From Hsuehochloa calcarea (taxonomy: Eukaryota > Streptophyta > Magnoliopsida > Poales > Poaceae): 64,000 nt of DNA. Shown one piece after another: positions 23,802 to 37,454 of this stretch. The stretch's first letter is position 1, and each line of letters begins with the position of its first letter. The stretch is taken from assembly GCA_036346395.1 (NCBI GenBank), contig CM070601.1:11529763-11593762 (forward strand), given 5' to 3'. Position numbers and translations under genes: made by a program. The notes under the pieces are model-generated. The model saw only the letters and a list, made by a program, of their open reading frames with translations. It was not told where the DNA came from and searched no databases.

Positions 23802-26390
23802 CAAATGAGCCTTCCTCTCTGCTCTTCTTCTCCCCTTCCGTCCCTCCAATCCCAGACACACACTCCCTTCTACCTCTGCGTCTCGCTCTACGGATCAAAC
23901 ATCTGGAACCACGAAACCGAGGAGAAATTGCACGGGAAAATGGGTTCTTGGGAAATCTGACAGCAAGAACAGAAAGAAGAGGAGAGAGCAGCAATGGCGA
24001 TGTGGAGCAGAGCCTGAACTCCCAAGGCTTTATCGTGTCCAATCTTCCAACTATGCCCTCCATTCCTCACACTAATTTGCACCTCTGCCACCTCTACGCC
24101 TGCACCCAAGTGCACCTGCGAGGCCAGGACACACTTGTGATTAACACAAAATCACGTGGGCGTTTGCGTAATCCTCTCTTCTCTGTGAATAACACGAAAT
24201 TCGGTGGGCTACTGTATAACCTGGTCCGTGGCATAGAGTGTGATTAACTCTGAAGACTGTGGGGGTTTGCATAAGCACGCATCACATTCCCCGTGCTCTG
24301 CTCAACTCTGCAAGCCAGTGGATAAATTCCTAGCGCTACCCAGCACTCGGACACCCACATCTAACCAGTAACTGACAGGTGGGCCATTGTTGACACGGCG
24401 CTGTTGATAAATAAGCCAAAAAGTGAAGTATTTTTTGTAGCTGACGACCGTGATCTGATCATCACCTGGGACGTGGACGGCGATTACGCCTCCTAACTTT
24501 AGTAGCAACTCGGGCACTGCCCGTCCCGAGTCACCCGACAAGACATGTGGTCACTGCCGTGTGGGCCCGGGAAGTACCTGGCCCATGTATCAGTCGGATA
24601 CATCCACGTTATCTATCGCCTACCACGTCATGGCTTGACGGGTCATGTGAGCCGTAGGGAGGCCGCCGGTTGCTGGACTCGCATCTCCATGCACAGGATA
24701 ACACCAGTAGTGGCAATGCTACCAGCATTAAAAAGGTGAGATTTTTTTGGGAGGCTTTATGGTTCTGGTGTAACTGAGAGGATCACTCCTTCACTTTCTG
24801 AGTCATACAAATTATAGGTTTTTGATATGCCCAATCCAAGATTTCTTTTTGCATATTACTTATTTATATGTTGAGTCATATGATTATCAGTTTTGATATG
24901 TCCAATAAGTATGTTATGGATAAGCAAGCAACCAGATATGAGGAGATGTTGTTTTACTATTGACTTCACGTTGCCATCCTTACAACAAGGGATATCTTTA
25001 GTAGAAGGATCCAAGAACAAAAGTGTAACATCAAAACTGATAATTGTATGACTCACCGTAAAAAGAAATAACCGATAATAGAAATCTTCCTCTTAGAGAC
25101 GCTAGGTCCATATTGTCCCAAAGAGATCACATTTTCCAATGTTGGTAGCCGTGGTACTAATGTTGTGATCCTATATACTTGTGGCATGTTTTGCTATGAG
25201 ATATTTGCATTAAAAGTGTCGATTTTGATAAGGATAGTAACGTAATGTCATTGTAGCAAATGAGTTTTCCCCTGTTTTGGTTGTTAGCTTTTCTACAATA
25301 TACTTGTTTGAGCATTGGATGTCAGCTGTCACATATTTTTCACTGGCTAGTTTGGCAGCATAACAAAATTATCGGTTATTACCTTTTAGACAAAAGCAAA
25401 TTGCCTTTCACTTTTCTAAAAGAGATAATGTACATTTGAGTATCTTGTTTGCTTTGGCAAAAAGGCTTTTATGTCATGTGTGCAAGCTTAACTTGATATG
25501 TTCCCAAAGGATGGTCTTTTTTCTGTTAGAAAAATGGCAACATATTATCAGTAGTGCAATTGCAACAACCAATTTCACCAAATGGACATGAAGCCCCCAC
25601 TTTTGCACAAAAATACTTTGCCACTTTTCACAGAAATATTTTCTTTTGAAACATATCAAATAGATAAGTTTGCATGGTATCATAAAAACGTTTTGACAAT
25701 GTGGACAATACACCCAAATGGCCATTAATACTTTTTTCAATCATTAAAAGACTTTCAAATTGGCATGCAAACTCGAACTATTTCATATGGCTTAAAAGGA
25801 AAAAAAAACAATTGAGCTTAAAAATGGTGATGACAAACTAGTTTAAAATGACAAGTTAGTAGAGTTGTGAAGATTTACATAAAACAATAAACAATCCCTT
25901 GATTAGATTAGCTGTTTTATTCATTACATTTGGTGAAATTGGTTATTGATGGTAATCTTGGCACAAAAAAACACAAATTTTCTTAGGGAACTAAACTAGT
26001 AAATAACATATCATACAAAATTTTATAGCAAAGCATCCAATAACTTGAGAAAGGTAAACCCAAAATAATTAAGTTGGTTGTCTCTATACTCTAACCTTTT
26101 GAAATTCTACCTAGGATGGCAAATGATTCAGACATATCAACCATAACAACTAAAAATACTTGAATATGTTAAACAACTAAACATCATACATAACCTTTTA
26201 TATTTTTGTTAAGTTATTATAGAGATGTATTTCAATGTTTTTTAATGTTGAACATGTTGATATTCAATACAAATGTTAACTAAATAGCAAAGTAAATCAA
26301 AGGCATAAAAAAGGAAAACATAAAAATGGTGAGAATGACGTAGGTACCAATTTTGAATGGTGTTCTCCTTCCTTTTGATGTGAGCCATAT
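23802..26390. other. Intergenic upstream of the DUF1639 gene, then AT-rich spacer
   Basis: The first few hundred bases serve as leader and promoter of the minus-strand DUF1639 gene. From about 24730 it is AT-rich with no gene seen. Confidence 0.45.
24801..25053. repeat. Direct and inverted repeat cluster
   Basis: A ~27-bp arm GAGTCATATGATTATCAGTT at about 24873 has an inverted partner AACTGATAATTGTATGACTC at about 25034. A looser direct copy, beginning GAGTCATACAAATTATAGG, lies at about 24801. The arms could form a stem with a loop of about 125 bases. It may be a decayed MITE. Confidence 0.5.
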
Positions 26391-26472
26391 TGTTTCTTCT
26401 TCTTCGGCATGTGTGACGGTCGAAGATGAAACGTTTCTTCTTCTTCGCATGTGTGACTGTCGAAGAAGAAAG
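26391..26472 (+). repeat. ~41-bp tandem duplication
   Basis: Two adjacent units each begin TTTCTTCTTCTTCG, continue CATGTGTGAC, then GGTCGAAGA or TGTCGAAGA, with a few differences. Confidence 0.75.
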
Positions 26473-26789
26473 GAGCTCAACTTTTTGCCCGTTTTCTCTT
26501 TTTCTAACACTTTTCTCTCTCAGATAGCAAAATATAGTTCAATTTCCTTCCAAATCTCATGGGAAGTAAGTGAAATGTTTGTAATAGATCAAATGGTGGG
26601 GTCTCGGGAACAAAAGAAGGACCAACTAGAATCCTTATTTAAACCGTAAAAAGAGTATGCGGTGTTTTTTATGTAGAAAGAAAAGGGTTTCAAGGAAAAC
26701 AATAATTATAGACTAGGAATGGATCTTTAGATTATATAAGATTTTGTGACATATCATCAATAGAATTCTACAGGGAAATAAGAGAAACA

Positions 26790-27450
26790 TATTAAGGGTC
26801 GATATGTAGATTATGATGTATCATGAAGAGGAATTTTGAGAAAATAAAGAAGAATGGATTGGGGATAGATCTTAAGATATTGGAAGAAGTATGTGATGGG
26901 GTTTGATAGATCAAGAAGAGCAATTTTGAGAAAAGCACTAGAACAAGTCGAGAATGATCTTGAGAACTCTAGATCTCGAAAGAAGCACGTGATAGATTCA
27001 TGATGTATTACGAGGAAGAATTTTGAGAAAACAAAGAAGAACGGATTAGGGATAGATCTTGAGATCTCGTAAGAAGTGGTGGTGTTTGATATATCAAGAA
27101 GAGCATTTATGAGAAAAGAACTAGAACAAGTTGGGAATGATCTTGAGAACTCTAGATCTCGAAAGAAACACACGATATAATCGTGATGTGCCATGAAGAG
27201 GAATTTTGAGAAAACAAAGAAGAATGGATTGGGGATAGATCTTGAGATCTCAAAAGAAGTATGTGATGGGGTTTGATAGATAAGAAGAGCGAATTTGGAG
27301 AGAAAAAAAATGTAGAACAAGCTGGGACAGATCTTGAGAACTCTAAGAATTATACTGAGTAGCAATACATCAAGAAAAGATTTTGAGAAAAAAGAATAAC
27401 AAATTGGAGATAGATCTTGAGATCTCAAAACAACCATTCAATTTTTTTGT
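26790..27450 (-). repeat. ~185-bp tandem repeat, about 3.5 copies
   Basis: The block GAATTTTGAGAAAA-CAAAGAAGAA starts at about 26831, 27017 and 27201, with AGATCTTGAGATCTC and GATCTTGAGAACTCTAGATC repeated in each unit. The spacing is 184-187 bp. One minus-strand frame stays open for 208 codons across the array and shows two near-identical 61-residue repeats (ISRSIPNPFFFVFSKF ... FFRDLEFSRSF). Whether it is translated is doubtful; it is more likely a local satellite. Confidence 0.8.
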
Positions 27451-28007
27451 GATTGATATTCAAGAAAAAGGAGAAGGCGGGGCTCGAAGTATATATCTCA
27501 CCAGAAGTGACGCTTTAAGACGGATCATCAGGAGGGTTCGAGAAAAGAATGAAGGTTCGACTATAGACCCGAGGCAACCTGTATTTAAATAACCCACCTA
27601 CCTTGCTTTGCGTGAGAAAAAGAAAGAATCGTTTTTTTGACAAATTCTTTTAACACTCACTCGTTGACATGTGGGCTCTTACACATGCATGGGCCCATCT
27701 ATCAGTAAACCATGATTACAAGAAAATGAAGAAGGGATGTACAACGTGAGTCCCAAATATAGAGAAAATAGCTGGCATCGAAGGTTAAGAAGGCATGTAA
27801 TCCATGATAGGGGCACACATTCCGCAATCAACAATGTCCTCCACAACCTGCCCACCCCCATGTGCCATGCCTCTAGCATTTTGAGTGGGCATCGAAGTTA
27901 GGTAATAGGGACTGGCTTCGATGACACTCTGAAAGTGGTATCACTAATGTATTTAGAGCTGATGTGTTTTTATGTAGCCTAAGATTGTATACTCCCATAA
28001 CCCCCAT
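27451..28007. other. Intergenic, no gene recognised
   Basis: Spacer between the tandem array and an LTR-like segment. Nothing identifiable. Confidence 0.4.
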
Positions 28008-29400
28008 GTAACACCCTAAAAGTTGAATCCAAAAATCCCAAAGTTTAAAATACAGAATTTTAAAAACTTTTTGTGTGTTGTCGATTGATGGCTTACATAA
28101 GACTTTTTAAGTCGATTTGTTTGCAGTGATGCCCAGAAGGTTTTCAAAAGAACAAATTATCCAAACGGAAGTGTAACTAAGAATGCCACATTCCAAAAGC
28201 ACTGTCAAAAACCGAAAACCATAAAGTGGAAGTTCAAATTGAATTTAATTCTCACGCACAAGCAAATCACCTAAACATCTCTAAACTTGGAAATATGTCA
28301 AAGCCTTGAATAAGCCATTATGCTTTTTCTTTGTCTTTCCTTTTGTTTCCCTTTTCCCCTCCTTTTCTCTTTTATCCCTGGGTCGGCCTACCTTCCCTCT
28401 CCCTACTTTCCTGGCCCAGCCACGAGCGCCTAGGCCCACCTCACCCACGCACCCCAGCCCAGCTTCTCCCCTCTCCTTCTTTTAACTTGCGCCGGCATAG
28501 CCCCACCCCCACGTGCCTTCGTCCTCCCTGGCTCACACGCAGCAACTGCCTGTCCCTAGGCGCCATGCCGCAAGGACATCCTCCTCTCCCCCTATTCCTC
28601 TTGTCATCACACCGTCGAGGGAAGTTGGCCACCCACCCGTCATCTCAGTCTCGCTCTGCGTCGCTTCGAGCTACTTCTCCCACGCCACCCCTCCACTACA
28701 CCACCCGATGCGGTCCCATCGCCCGTCGATGTCAGCCACCGGCTCCCCCTCCCTCTCCCGCCTATATAAAGCCAGCATCGAGCCGCCTTAATCCCCTTCC
28801 TACCATTCCCATACCCTTTCCCCATCTCCATCGAGCACAAAAGCGAGAAACGTGCGAGACTTTATTTCCGAGCGACGAACTGCCAACGTTGCCCACACCG
28901 CTCAGCCGACTCGGTGCACCCCTCCCCTCACCATGCACGTCATCATGTGTTCCAGAGCACAATGCTCCAAACCCCTCACCCAATTTTCCCTCTCGTCCAT
29001 AGGTACTCGCCGGCAACCTCATCTTCTCCATTTCCGACCAAAACCGCCCATTCCACTGTCGCGCCTCGCTCGGTGAGCCCCATTTCGATTGCCCTCATAT
29101 CAAGCACATCATCACCCTCCTTGTACTTCCCCGGCGGTTAGCGGTGCCTCCCTTCTCTCTGGTCACCGCCACCATGTGAAGATCACCCCGCCGCCTTGGG
29201 CCATCATCACCGGCCATCATCCGTCCACCCCCATTGTCTCCCGCCACTCCGGTAGGTTCCCTGCACCCTCTGGATGCTCATGCACACGATGGTTAGCTCA
29301 GAGTGTCGCAGTAACGCGATGGCCGCCAAAGCCCGAGTGTCACCACCTCTAAACTCCATCATGTCGCCACCTCTAAACTCCGTCATGTCGCCACTAGTAG
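28008..29400 (+). mobile_element. Gypsy-like LTR remnant beginning TGTAACACCC
   Basis: It begins TGTAACACCCTAAAAG, a start typical of several plant gypsy LTR families, followed by an AT-rich leader. A strongly C-rich stretch from about 28320 to 29390 contains many proline-rich frames but no domain. The right end is not defined; it is cut by the next element near 29403. No coding region is attached. Confidence 0.5.
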
Positions 29401-29402
29401 TG

Positions 29403-32250
29403 TAAGATCGAGAAGGCCGACTAGAGGGAGGTGAATAGGCAGTTTTTAAAATCTTTTAGCTAAAATTGAGTTTTATGCGGAATTATAAAATCAATTCAGT
29501 ATTACTTAATTAAAACCTAAATCAACTAGTCTTTACTAAGTGCACTAACAATATAAAACTATTGACAATGATAGCAAACATATAAAGACATGTAAGTAAT
29601 TTAATTATAGGAATATAAATTACACAAAGTAAAACACAAAAGAACAAACCATAATGACACAATGATATTTTACCATGGTGTTTAGAAACTTGCCAGTCTC
29701 CCCTAATCCACGTTGAGGTAAGCCCAAACAAATTGGACCGGCTCCATGAATTAAGCAAAACACCTCAATTCCACTAGTGGTAGCCCTTTCCCACTTTGGG
29801 TAGGTGAACTCCAACCTTCACAACACGCCGAGTCTCTTCACAATCTCCTTTGAAGAGATCACCGAACACGAGCCTCCACGCCGTCTAGGTGTCGGCAAAC
29901 ACCAAAAGTAATAAGCCAAACCCCTTGCTTGACTATCACCACGTGCAATGAATGCACAAACTCAAGTGGATACGAAATCCATCTCTAGATGCAACACATG
30001 CAACTAGAGACATCTCCCTAGCTCACAAGGTGCAGTACATGCACAATTGAGAGGAGAACCTCACACTAGCTCAAGAGAATAAAATATAGTGCCAAGAGAT
30101 CCCTCCCAACAGGCCAAGGTGGGTATTTATAGCCCACAAAAAAAAACTAGCCATTGTAGACAAAACTCAACAAAAATCAGTATTTGTGGCAATACCGCTA
30201 TACAAACATGACATGACTATTTTTGTTGTTCAATGGTCGGAAAGGGTGCATTAATTGCTTAAGAACTAGTCGTTAAATATTTTAGAGCTGCAATGTCGCA
30301 ATACAAATTCGGTATTACCGTTCTGCGGTCATACCGCATCTAAGGGCACTATTACCGCATTCAATTTCAGCACAGACGACACTCGATAAAAAGGCCATAA
30401 CTTTTGACTCGATGTCGAAATTGAGTGATCTTGGGCTATATAGAAAGCTTATTTAGAGGGATACACAACCCATCTATTTACATGATCTCAAACACATTAT
30501 ATCAATGCAGAAAGCACAAGAACTTCCAAAGAGTCGCTACCATGGTCTAAGTCCAAGAAAAAAAGCAACAAACAATCTTAGAACATGCTAAAGGAAGATG
30601 CATGAGTCCCAACAATTTGTAAAACACATTTACTTATATCATTCCACAAGGAGTAGGTACATGGACTTCAACTATTTACAAAATATAATCACATGCTGCA
30701 AAGATTAAATACATGAGCCTCAACTATTTGCAAAATACATTTGCAAATAATAGTGTCATGCCACGGAGAGCTAGAGCAAGCAGAATTGGGATATCAACAC
30801 GTGTTGAGACTCAAGCTACTAGACAAGATCCCTCTTTATAGTACAACAAAACTATCCTAGCAATTCGGTCTTTCAACCAAACACTAAAACCGGTAAAAGA
30901 CGAGGAACACATCCTTAGTCCTAGCTAGTTATACCTTTGCGTTGAGCGTCCTGTTGAAGCTTGATGACACATATCTCCACTTCAAGTCCAGGTCATGTCT
31001 TGATATGCATCAACCCATGATGCATCCTTCACGTCCCCTTCATCAACACATGACGGGTCTTCTCTTGACTTGATGATCAACTCATGATCATCTCCTCTTT
31101 GAGATCTTGATATGCATCAATACATGATGCATTCTCTTCTTGAACGTTGACTTGATGACGATCAACACATGATGACATTCAAAGTCTCCATCATCATGGA
31201 ACATAGCATATTCATTCAACTCATGAAAAATGTTAGTCTCACAATGTGATTATCATTAATTACCAAAATATAGTTGTTACTGCCAGGTGTGGTACTACCG
31301 CCAGAATAGTACTACTAATTTTCATAGGATAAAATCCACAAGGAAACACCTTTTCTAGAAATAACGTACCGCTGTGAAAAGTTGTTTTAAAGGAAATGCG
31401 GTCATACCATTTTTCGAATTTAAGAGAAATTCCTATAAATATGTTCACTGGAAAATACATACCGCCAACTATATTTCGGTATTACCGACTTGTGGTAATA
31501 CCGCTCATCAAATGCGGTCATACCGATTTTGAGATTTTAAGAAAACATCCAAAATATACTCTCTGAAAAATATATACCGCCATGTAGATTCTGGTATTAC
31601 TGGCCTGAGGTAATACAACTTATCACGTGAGGTCATACCGATTTTTCTGAACAGTTTTCAAAAGTAAGAACAAATGCAATGCATAACTTCTAGTTTATCA
31701 AGATGACACATAAATAGTCATTCAAACTACTAGCCATGATACCTCTATTGTCTTTGCATTGCCATTTCCATATCGTCATCCATAAACCGTGACTAAGTCT
31801 TTAAAATAACTTAGCACACACATTAGCCCCATAACATAATTGCAAATAATTGTATATAAAACAATATGCGTATATATGAATTACACAAGTTTTATATACT
31901 CAAAGGATATGTTTCAAAGTAGAGACCCTCAATATAAGTGGATAAAGAAAAATAGGATAATACCAATGAAACCACAAAATATAGAGTGAACTACCCCTAA
32001 ATGTGTGCATACAATAATGTGTAATAAAAATATATGTACATATTCAAGTTAAACTCTTAGTGGAGTTCAACATATATTTTGGATCCTAGTAATGCAACAA
32101 GATATAAGAATATGATGTCAAATGCATACCTTCATGATTTTCACATTTTCATCTAAATAAGACTACACAATAAGTATATCAATAAAAATGTTAATCTCAC
32201 ATATAGATTTGTTATTAATCACCAAAATACTCCGTTAGCTCATAATGACA
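29403..32250 (-). mobile_element. SIRE/Maximus-like Copia LTR remnant
   Basis: The start TGTAAGATCGAGAAGGCCGA then CTAGAGGGAGGTGAATAGGC parallels the LTR start at 47767 (TGTTGGACCGAAAAGG then CTAGAGGGGGGTGAATAGGA). That indicates the same lineage in the same, inverted orientation. The interior holds repeated short palindromes of the form CGGTnnnACCG. It appears to end around ATTAATCACCAAAATACTCC and CATAATGACA near 32250. No gag or pol remains. The length is long for one LTR, so it may be more than one fragment. Confidence 0.5.
31370..31665. repeat. ~115-bp tandem repeat within the LTR remnant
   Basis: Two to three degenerate units share AAAATACATACCGCCA, CGGTATTACCG / GGTAATACCGC and GCGGTCATACCGATTTT in the same order. 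Confidence 0.6.
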
Positions 32251-32460
32251 GGTCTAAATTCTTCATGTAGGCCGTCCCGACCCTCTCCAGCGGCACCGAT
32301 AGGACTGCCTGCCGGTGGGGGGGTTCCATATTTGGCTTTTCCGACCGCTCCCGTGGCTCAGATCACTGGCGTCGAGCGCGGCAAGAACCAACCCGAGAGT
32401 TCTTTGCCCCCATCAAAACAGGGCAGCCACTGTAGCTATAGCTAGGTAATTACTGTGTCG
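32251..32460. other. Short GC-rich interlude
   Basis: About 200 bp between two LTR-like segments. No feature seen. Confidence 0.35.
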
Positions 32461-35400
32461 TTAAGGTAGAGTAATTAAGGTTAGTTAGAATGACACGTGG
32501 ACCAAGGAGTGATTATTAGGGTATAAGTAAAGACAGAAATAGCTATGAGTCAATGACATGCAGACCCCACCACCCTTAAATGCACAGTATAGACCCCCAT
32601 GGACAATGGTCCATGCACTAATTCCATGAACCAGGTCCATAACAATCGGGCCCTGCCTGTCAGTGATTATGGTATTTTCCAAATAGAAAATAAATCTAAA
32701 AGAAAAAGGAAATCCCGAGGGGCCCACCTGTTAGAGAGAGGACTCTCTCCTCTATTCTTTTTCAGGGATTTAATTAGGATTTAAACTTTGCAGAGCTCGT
32801 TCTCTCTCGTTTTTATATCCAAATTGAATGATTCTTGTTTATAAATTCATCTAAAATCAAACCCTGCCCAGTCAACCAGAGAACATCCATTTTGGAGTTC
32901 ATTTGAATTTTTGAAAACAATTTAGATCATTCTTATTTATTTGAACTTGGTTATTAAAAATGACTGAGTTGAGAGGTAGCTCATTCAACAGGCACAACTA
33001 AATTAAAGCATGATACGACGAGTATCTCTCACACATAACTAGCTTTTACCTGGAACTAGAAGTTAAAATCATTAACCTTGTGAATATCTTAACAAGGACT
33101 GAGTCAGACCTTTAATTAGAGATTGCATAGTAGATGAACTAACTAAAGGATAAAACTAAAGTAACCAATTCAGGAAGTTAGAACCTAACGTGATATAGTC
33201 ATGTTTAGGCGCATATATACACACATGACCCAAATGACCAGTGGGCCCTAGGTCATTGTTATAATAATAATAAACAATAATAAGCAATGCGTGAGTAGTA
33301 ATAAAATAATACATCATAACAAAATCCCCTTATAAGTAGACTCTTATCAAATTGTCGCATAGGTAAAGTGACCACTCTAGTTAGACAATTCGCCAGTGAT
33401 TAAGTTAGGCATAATCATTATACTAGATAGCCGTGAAGGGTAGCAGTAGCTACGACCCCGCTTCATGCTATTAGTAGTAAACAAGATGATAGGGTTGGGC
33501 GCTAAAAAGACATAGTAGATAAGAGCCCATAAGTCTGGTAGAATCGTTATCTACTTAACAGGAAGTAGTATCTAGCATATGCTGTAGCTAAGGCTCAACC
33601 TAGTATGATAGCTTTACTGTAGTATATGTTAAGCCATGTAAGTAGTAAGACTAAGTATATATCAATTCAAAGATGAAACCCACAATCATAGACACCACCA
33701 AGGGTGTAAGATTGATGTCTAGCCAATGCTAGGACGTTCCACCTAGCTCATGGAACTTTCTTGATAAATATAAACTAATAAAAGAAAGCATTGAGTGAGC
33801 TAGACCCCATCTATCGGTGAGACTTATGTCTACCCTATACAAACCCAAAACCTATGCATAGGTCTCACCTGACTTTCATGGAACTTCCTTGATAAATAGG
33901 AAATAATAACAAAAGAAACCATTAGACTAACTAGGCGCCACGTGCGAGTAGCGAAGATAGGTCCCCAAGTGGATGATAGCAGTTCCACCACCAATCAACA
34001 TCCTATAGGTTCTAGCCATCACCACTCGCTATCCACTCCCGGCAGGAGTGCAGATCATGACCCGAAGGTGGGTTAGGGAACCCTACCTAGCAAGGTGATC
34101 TCTCTCCTCTAGGTAACTAATGAGGAATATTAATGTGAATATTCTACCCTCCTGTTGGAGCCCTAACTCCTTGCACCAACGGACTCCCCGAGAGCCCGGT
34201 CTCTCTCGATCTCACTCCGGATCAAGTGGTTACCTAACTCTATGTCTGACTATCAGCCCAAAACCCCCACCACTAGACCAAATGAATAAAGTTTGGATTT
34301 AGCTGCCTTGGTCTGAAGTTTTTCCTTCATTCTAAATATCCCTGGATGTACTTCATTCTATGTGAAGTATTTCCTTCATCAACTCCCTTTGGATATACTT
34401 CGTCTGAAATATTTCCTTCATCAACTTCCCTAGGATATACTTCATCTTAAGTATTTTCTTCATCAACTCCACTAAGTAGGTTTAGTTACACTAGGAAGGC
34501 TTCCTTCTTTTCAGATGATATTATATATGTTTACTTTTATTTGAAGTGTTTTGTTTTGTTTGAATGCCTTTGTCTTTATTGAATTTTATTTGGATGCTTT
34601 CAGACGTTCTTGGGTTCAATCGTATTCTGTGTAGTTAGAATATGAAACCATGACGGAACAGCAGTCCCAACAAGAATGAGGTCGAGACCAAGATTATCAG
34701 AATATCGAGCAAAGCGATTATCGAAACATTAAGCAAGACGAGTCAACACTTTGATCATGTTGAACCTACTTTTGAAATGCAATTATATTATTTTAAATTA
34801 CAAAATTGTGTTGCTATGATTCATACAAATGTGTTGACTTAGCTCATAACTAATACCTTAATGATAATTGAGTATAATCTTCACATCCTTGAACTTGAAC
34901 ATTATCCATTGTCACCCTAGAACTAATGGCATACATACTAGTTACTAAGTTCGTATCTAAGTGTCATACTTATCCTTGCTTAGATACATTGATATTGGGG
35001 CAATGATTTGCCCTGCCAACACTCAAAACTTGAAACTAGATTTGGGTAGTCGAGGTTGGAGCATGGCTAGTATGTTGAACTAGAAAAGTACTTTAAAACA
35101 AAAGAAAACCAAAAACAGATTTCGACTTGGGTGGTTAAATAGTGTGGCAGGTGCTAGGAAGAGCACGACAGAGTGGGTATGGGGTAGTACCATCCAAGTC
35201 AATAAAGGACCGAGTTCTTAAAATGACCTTCTTGTGTAAAAATAGTACAACCACAAGTCTATAATGAGTACAACATGGCTGACTAATTTGTTCACCTCAT
35301 CGCAATTTCACCATTAGTGAGTGTGCGGTGTGGATTAAGGGTAAGGGAGCCACCGAACTACACGGCTCAAGTGGGATACCTCCCGCGGGCGTGGCACAAG

Positions 35401-36389
35401 GAGATGATACCTAACGGGTGGGGTTGCGTTGAGGTGGGGCATTGTAAAGGTCTTGTGATAATTATCTTAGTCGCACACCTATGGAGGTGTGTTAAGACAG
35501 ACATTATATGTTGATTGTCTCTTGTGGGTAAAGTGTGCAAACTCTGCAGAGTGTGAAAACCATCTAGATAGTCATGCCCATGGTCATGGACGGTGCTGGG
35601 AATTTACTTGAATTAGATTTCATTTTTATAAAATAATTTGTTGGAGTGAATGAAAAGATAGGCTGGAGCCCAGAGATTTGAGATGGCCTGGTTGGGAACC
35701 AGTGAGAAGTACAGGATGTGACCCGAGAAAGAATATAAGCATTAGGTGGATGGAGCTACTCAGTGATATAGGAGGTTGGAGCCTCCACTGGTATTTTACA
35801 ACAAAACTCAACTTTGTTAAAACATATGTTAGTCAAAAATGCTAGATCTCATGATTTGCTACTACTTAATCTATTTCAATAAGTGGCGTTATGCAAACAA
35901 AAATCACAAGCCATTCCTTTGATCAGCCTTGCATATTATATAATTGCATTTTGTGTGTTGGCTCGTGAGTACGGTTATGTACTCATGCTCGCTCAATATA
36001 TTATTATTCAGTAAGCATGAAAGAAGAAGGTTGCATGGACACTTATGTGTATTCTTCAAGACTGAAAGATAATAAGGCCAAGGCCTAAGTCACGAGCCCC
36101 AGTCGATTGCCTATGGGTATATTGTGAGGGTTTCACATGTTGCACTTTAAATTCCGCTTCCGCTGCTATTTTTTTAAAAGTATTTGGCCTGGCTAGCCAA
36201 TCTGCAAAGTCAAAAACCGTAAAGTATATTTACATTTTGTGTTTGTTTATTATTATGCAATAGCTTTACATTTTCGTGATATGTGTTTAATATACAATGA
36301 TGTAACTACGAGTACTAGCTACTGATCTATGGATTAGTGGTGTGAACACAAAATATTCTAAATTACAAATTTAGGGTCTGACACCCCAC
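32461..36389 (+). mobile_element. Large non-coding gypsy-like LTR remnant
   Basis: About 3.9 kb with no coding potential. It ends ATTTAGGGTCTGACA, an ending typical of long plant gypsy LTRs. The interior has the low-complexity, pyrimidine-then-AT-rich texture of such LTRs, including several GGAACTTxCTTGATAAATA repeats near 33764 and 33880. The left boundary is not defined and no polypurine tract or primer site was found. The family is uncertain. Confidence 0.4.
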
Positions 36390-37450
36390 AAATGCATGTC
36401 TTGCCCTTATCAAATTGATTTAACTCACTCGTCAATCGATTGTCTCAAGAGTACCAAGTTCAAATCATGTGTGCTTCATTTAGCTTAGTCTAGGGTCATT
36501 TTGGGATTGTAATTGAGCTTTTGAGAGATAAATGTAAGCGAGGTGCCTCTTATTTTATTAAGTATGTCACAAATTCGATTCGGATTAGACAAGTGGAGTA
36601 CAATCATTCCTAGACTAACATTTCTTGTTTGCGTATGTAAGTAACTTTCTTACTGAAGAGAACAAGACGTAGATACATAAACTAACCCAAGATAGATGTG
36701 TGTAGCTTTATGATCATCCAATCCAGTTAAAGGAAATCCAATCTCATCCTATGCAGGACTGAAACACTTAGACACATAAAAGATTAGAGGAGGGAAAGTA
36801 TCTAAGGATTCAAATGGTTTGAGAGGATTGTAATTGAGAGGCAATCCGCTATACTACTCTTTTCAGGTTGTGCTTGTATGCTTTACTCCCAACTTTACCA
36901 GCTCCATTGTGTTTCTATGTAGTTATTTCATTGCCGTTATTTGGAATCTCTCAAGATATTCAAAATTTGCTAGACGAGCCTTCTTACATTTAAAATCGGT
37001 CTCGCTCTCTCTTTTTTTAGATGCTTGAAATCAGACTCTCTTGCATGAACCTCGACATTCAAAAGCACGAAATACGGCAAACGATCAGGATTGCAATCGA
37101 CCTCAAAGATGTCAAATCCGGGAGGCATCGGCAATGTGTGTGCAGTATGCCCATGCAAGTGGCCTTTGGCGTGATTCGTGAAGACAATGTAGCGCGCTGG
37201 ATGTGCAACGACGCCATCACCATTGCGGTCAAATAGTGTGTTCCTCTGATATTGCCATTCGCTGTCGGCATCCCGGCTGCTGTTACTTCGGTTCCTGGCA
37301 TTGCGGGGACGTTGGCAAATGACAACCGGAGGAGGCAATTCGTGCGTTTCTGCTACCTATTTTTTGGTGTGGATTCTTTTTCTTTTTCTTTTTTGAATTG
37401 GAACATTTCTATTCCATTGTACCGGATGCACTACTAAATCGTCGACTACC
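36390..37450. other. Intergenic, no gene recognised
   Basis: Frames on both strands around 36970-37340 have protein-like composition (up to 122 codons on the minus strand) but no domain I can name. They may be part of the same decayed element as the RNase H remnant to the right. Confidence 0.35.
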
Positions 37451-37454
37451 GCAC

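Noticed and set aside
26391..27450. Tandem repeats considered as a CRISPR-like array
   Set aside because: Units are contiguous without unique spacers, in plant DNA; ordinary tandem repeats.
28331..29002. 223-codon proline-rich frame on the plus strand
   Set aside because: It lies in the C-rich part of an LTR-like segment, is low complexity and has no domain; overlapping frames on both strands are equally open.
36460..36480. GTTCAAATCAT considered as a tRNA T-loop
   Set aside because: No acceptor stem, anticodon arm or A box at the right distance.
36970..37338. 122-codon minus-strand frame
   Set aside because: Protein-like composition but no domain and no supporting splice structure; possibly part of a decayed element, not called as a gene.
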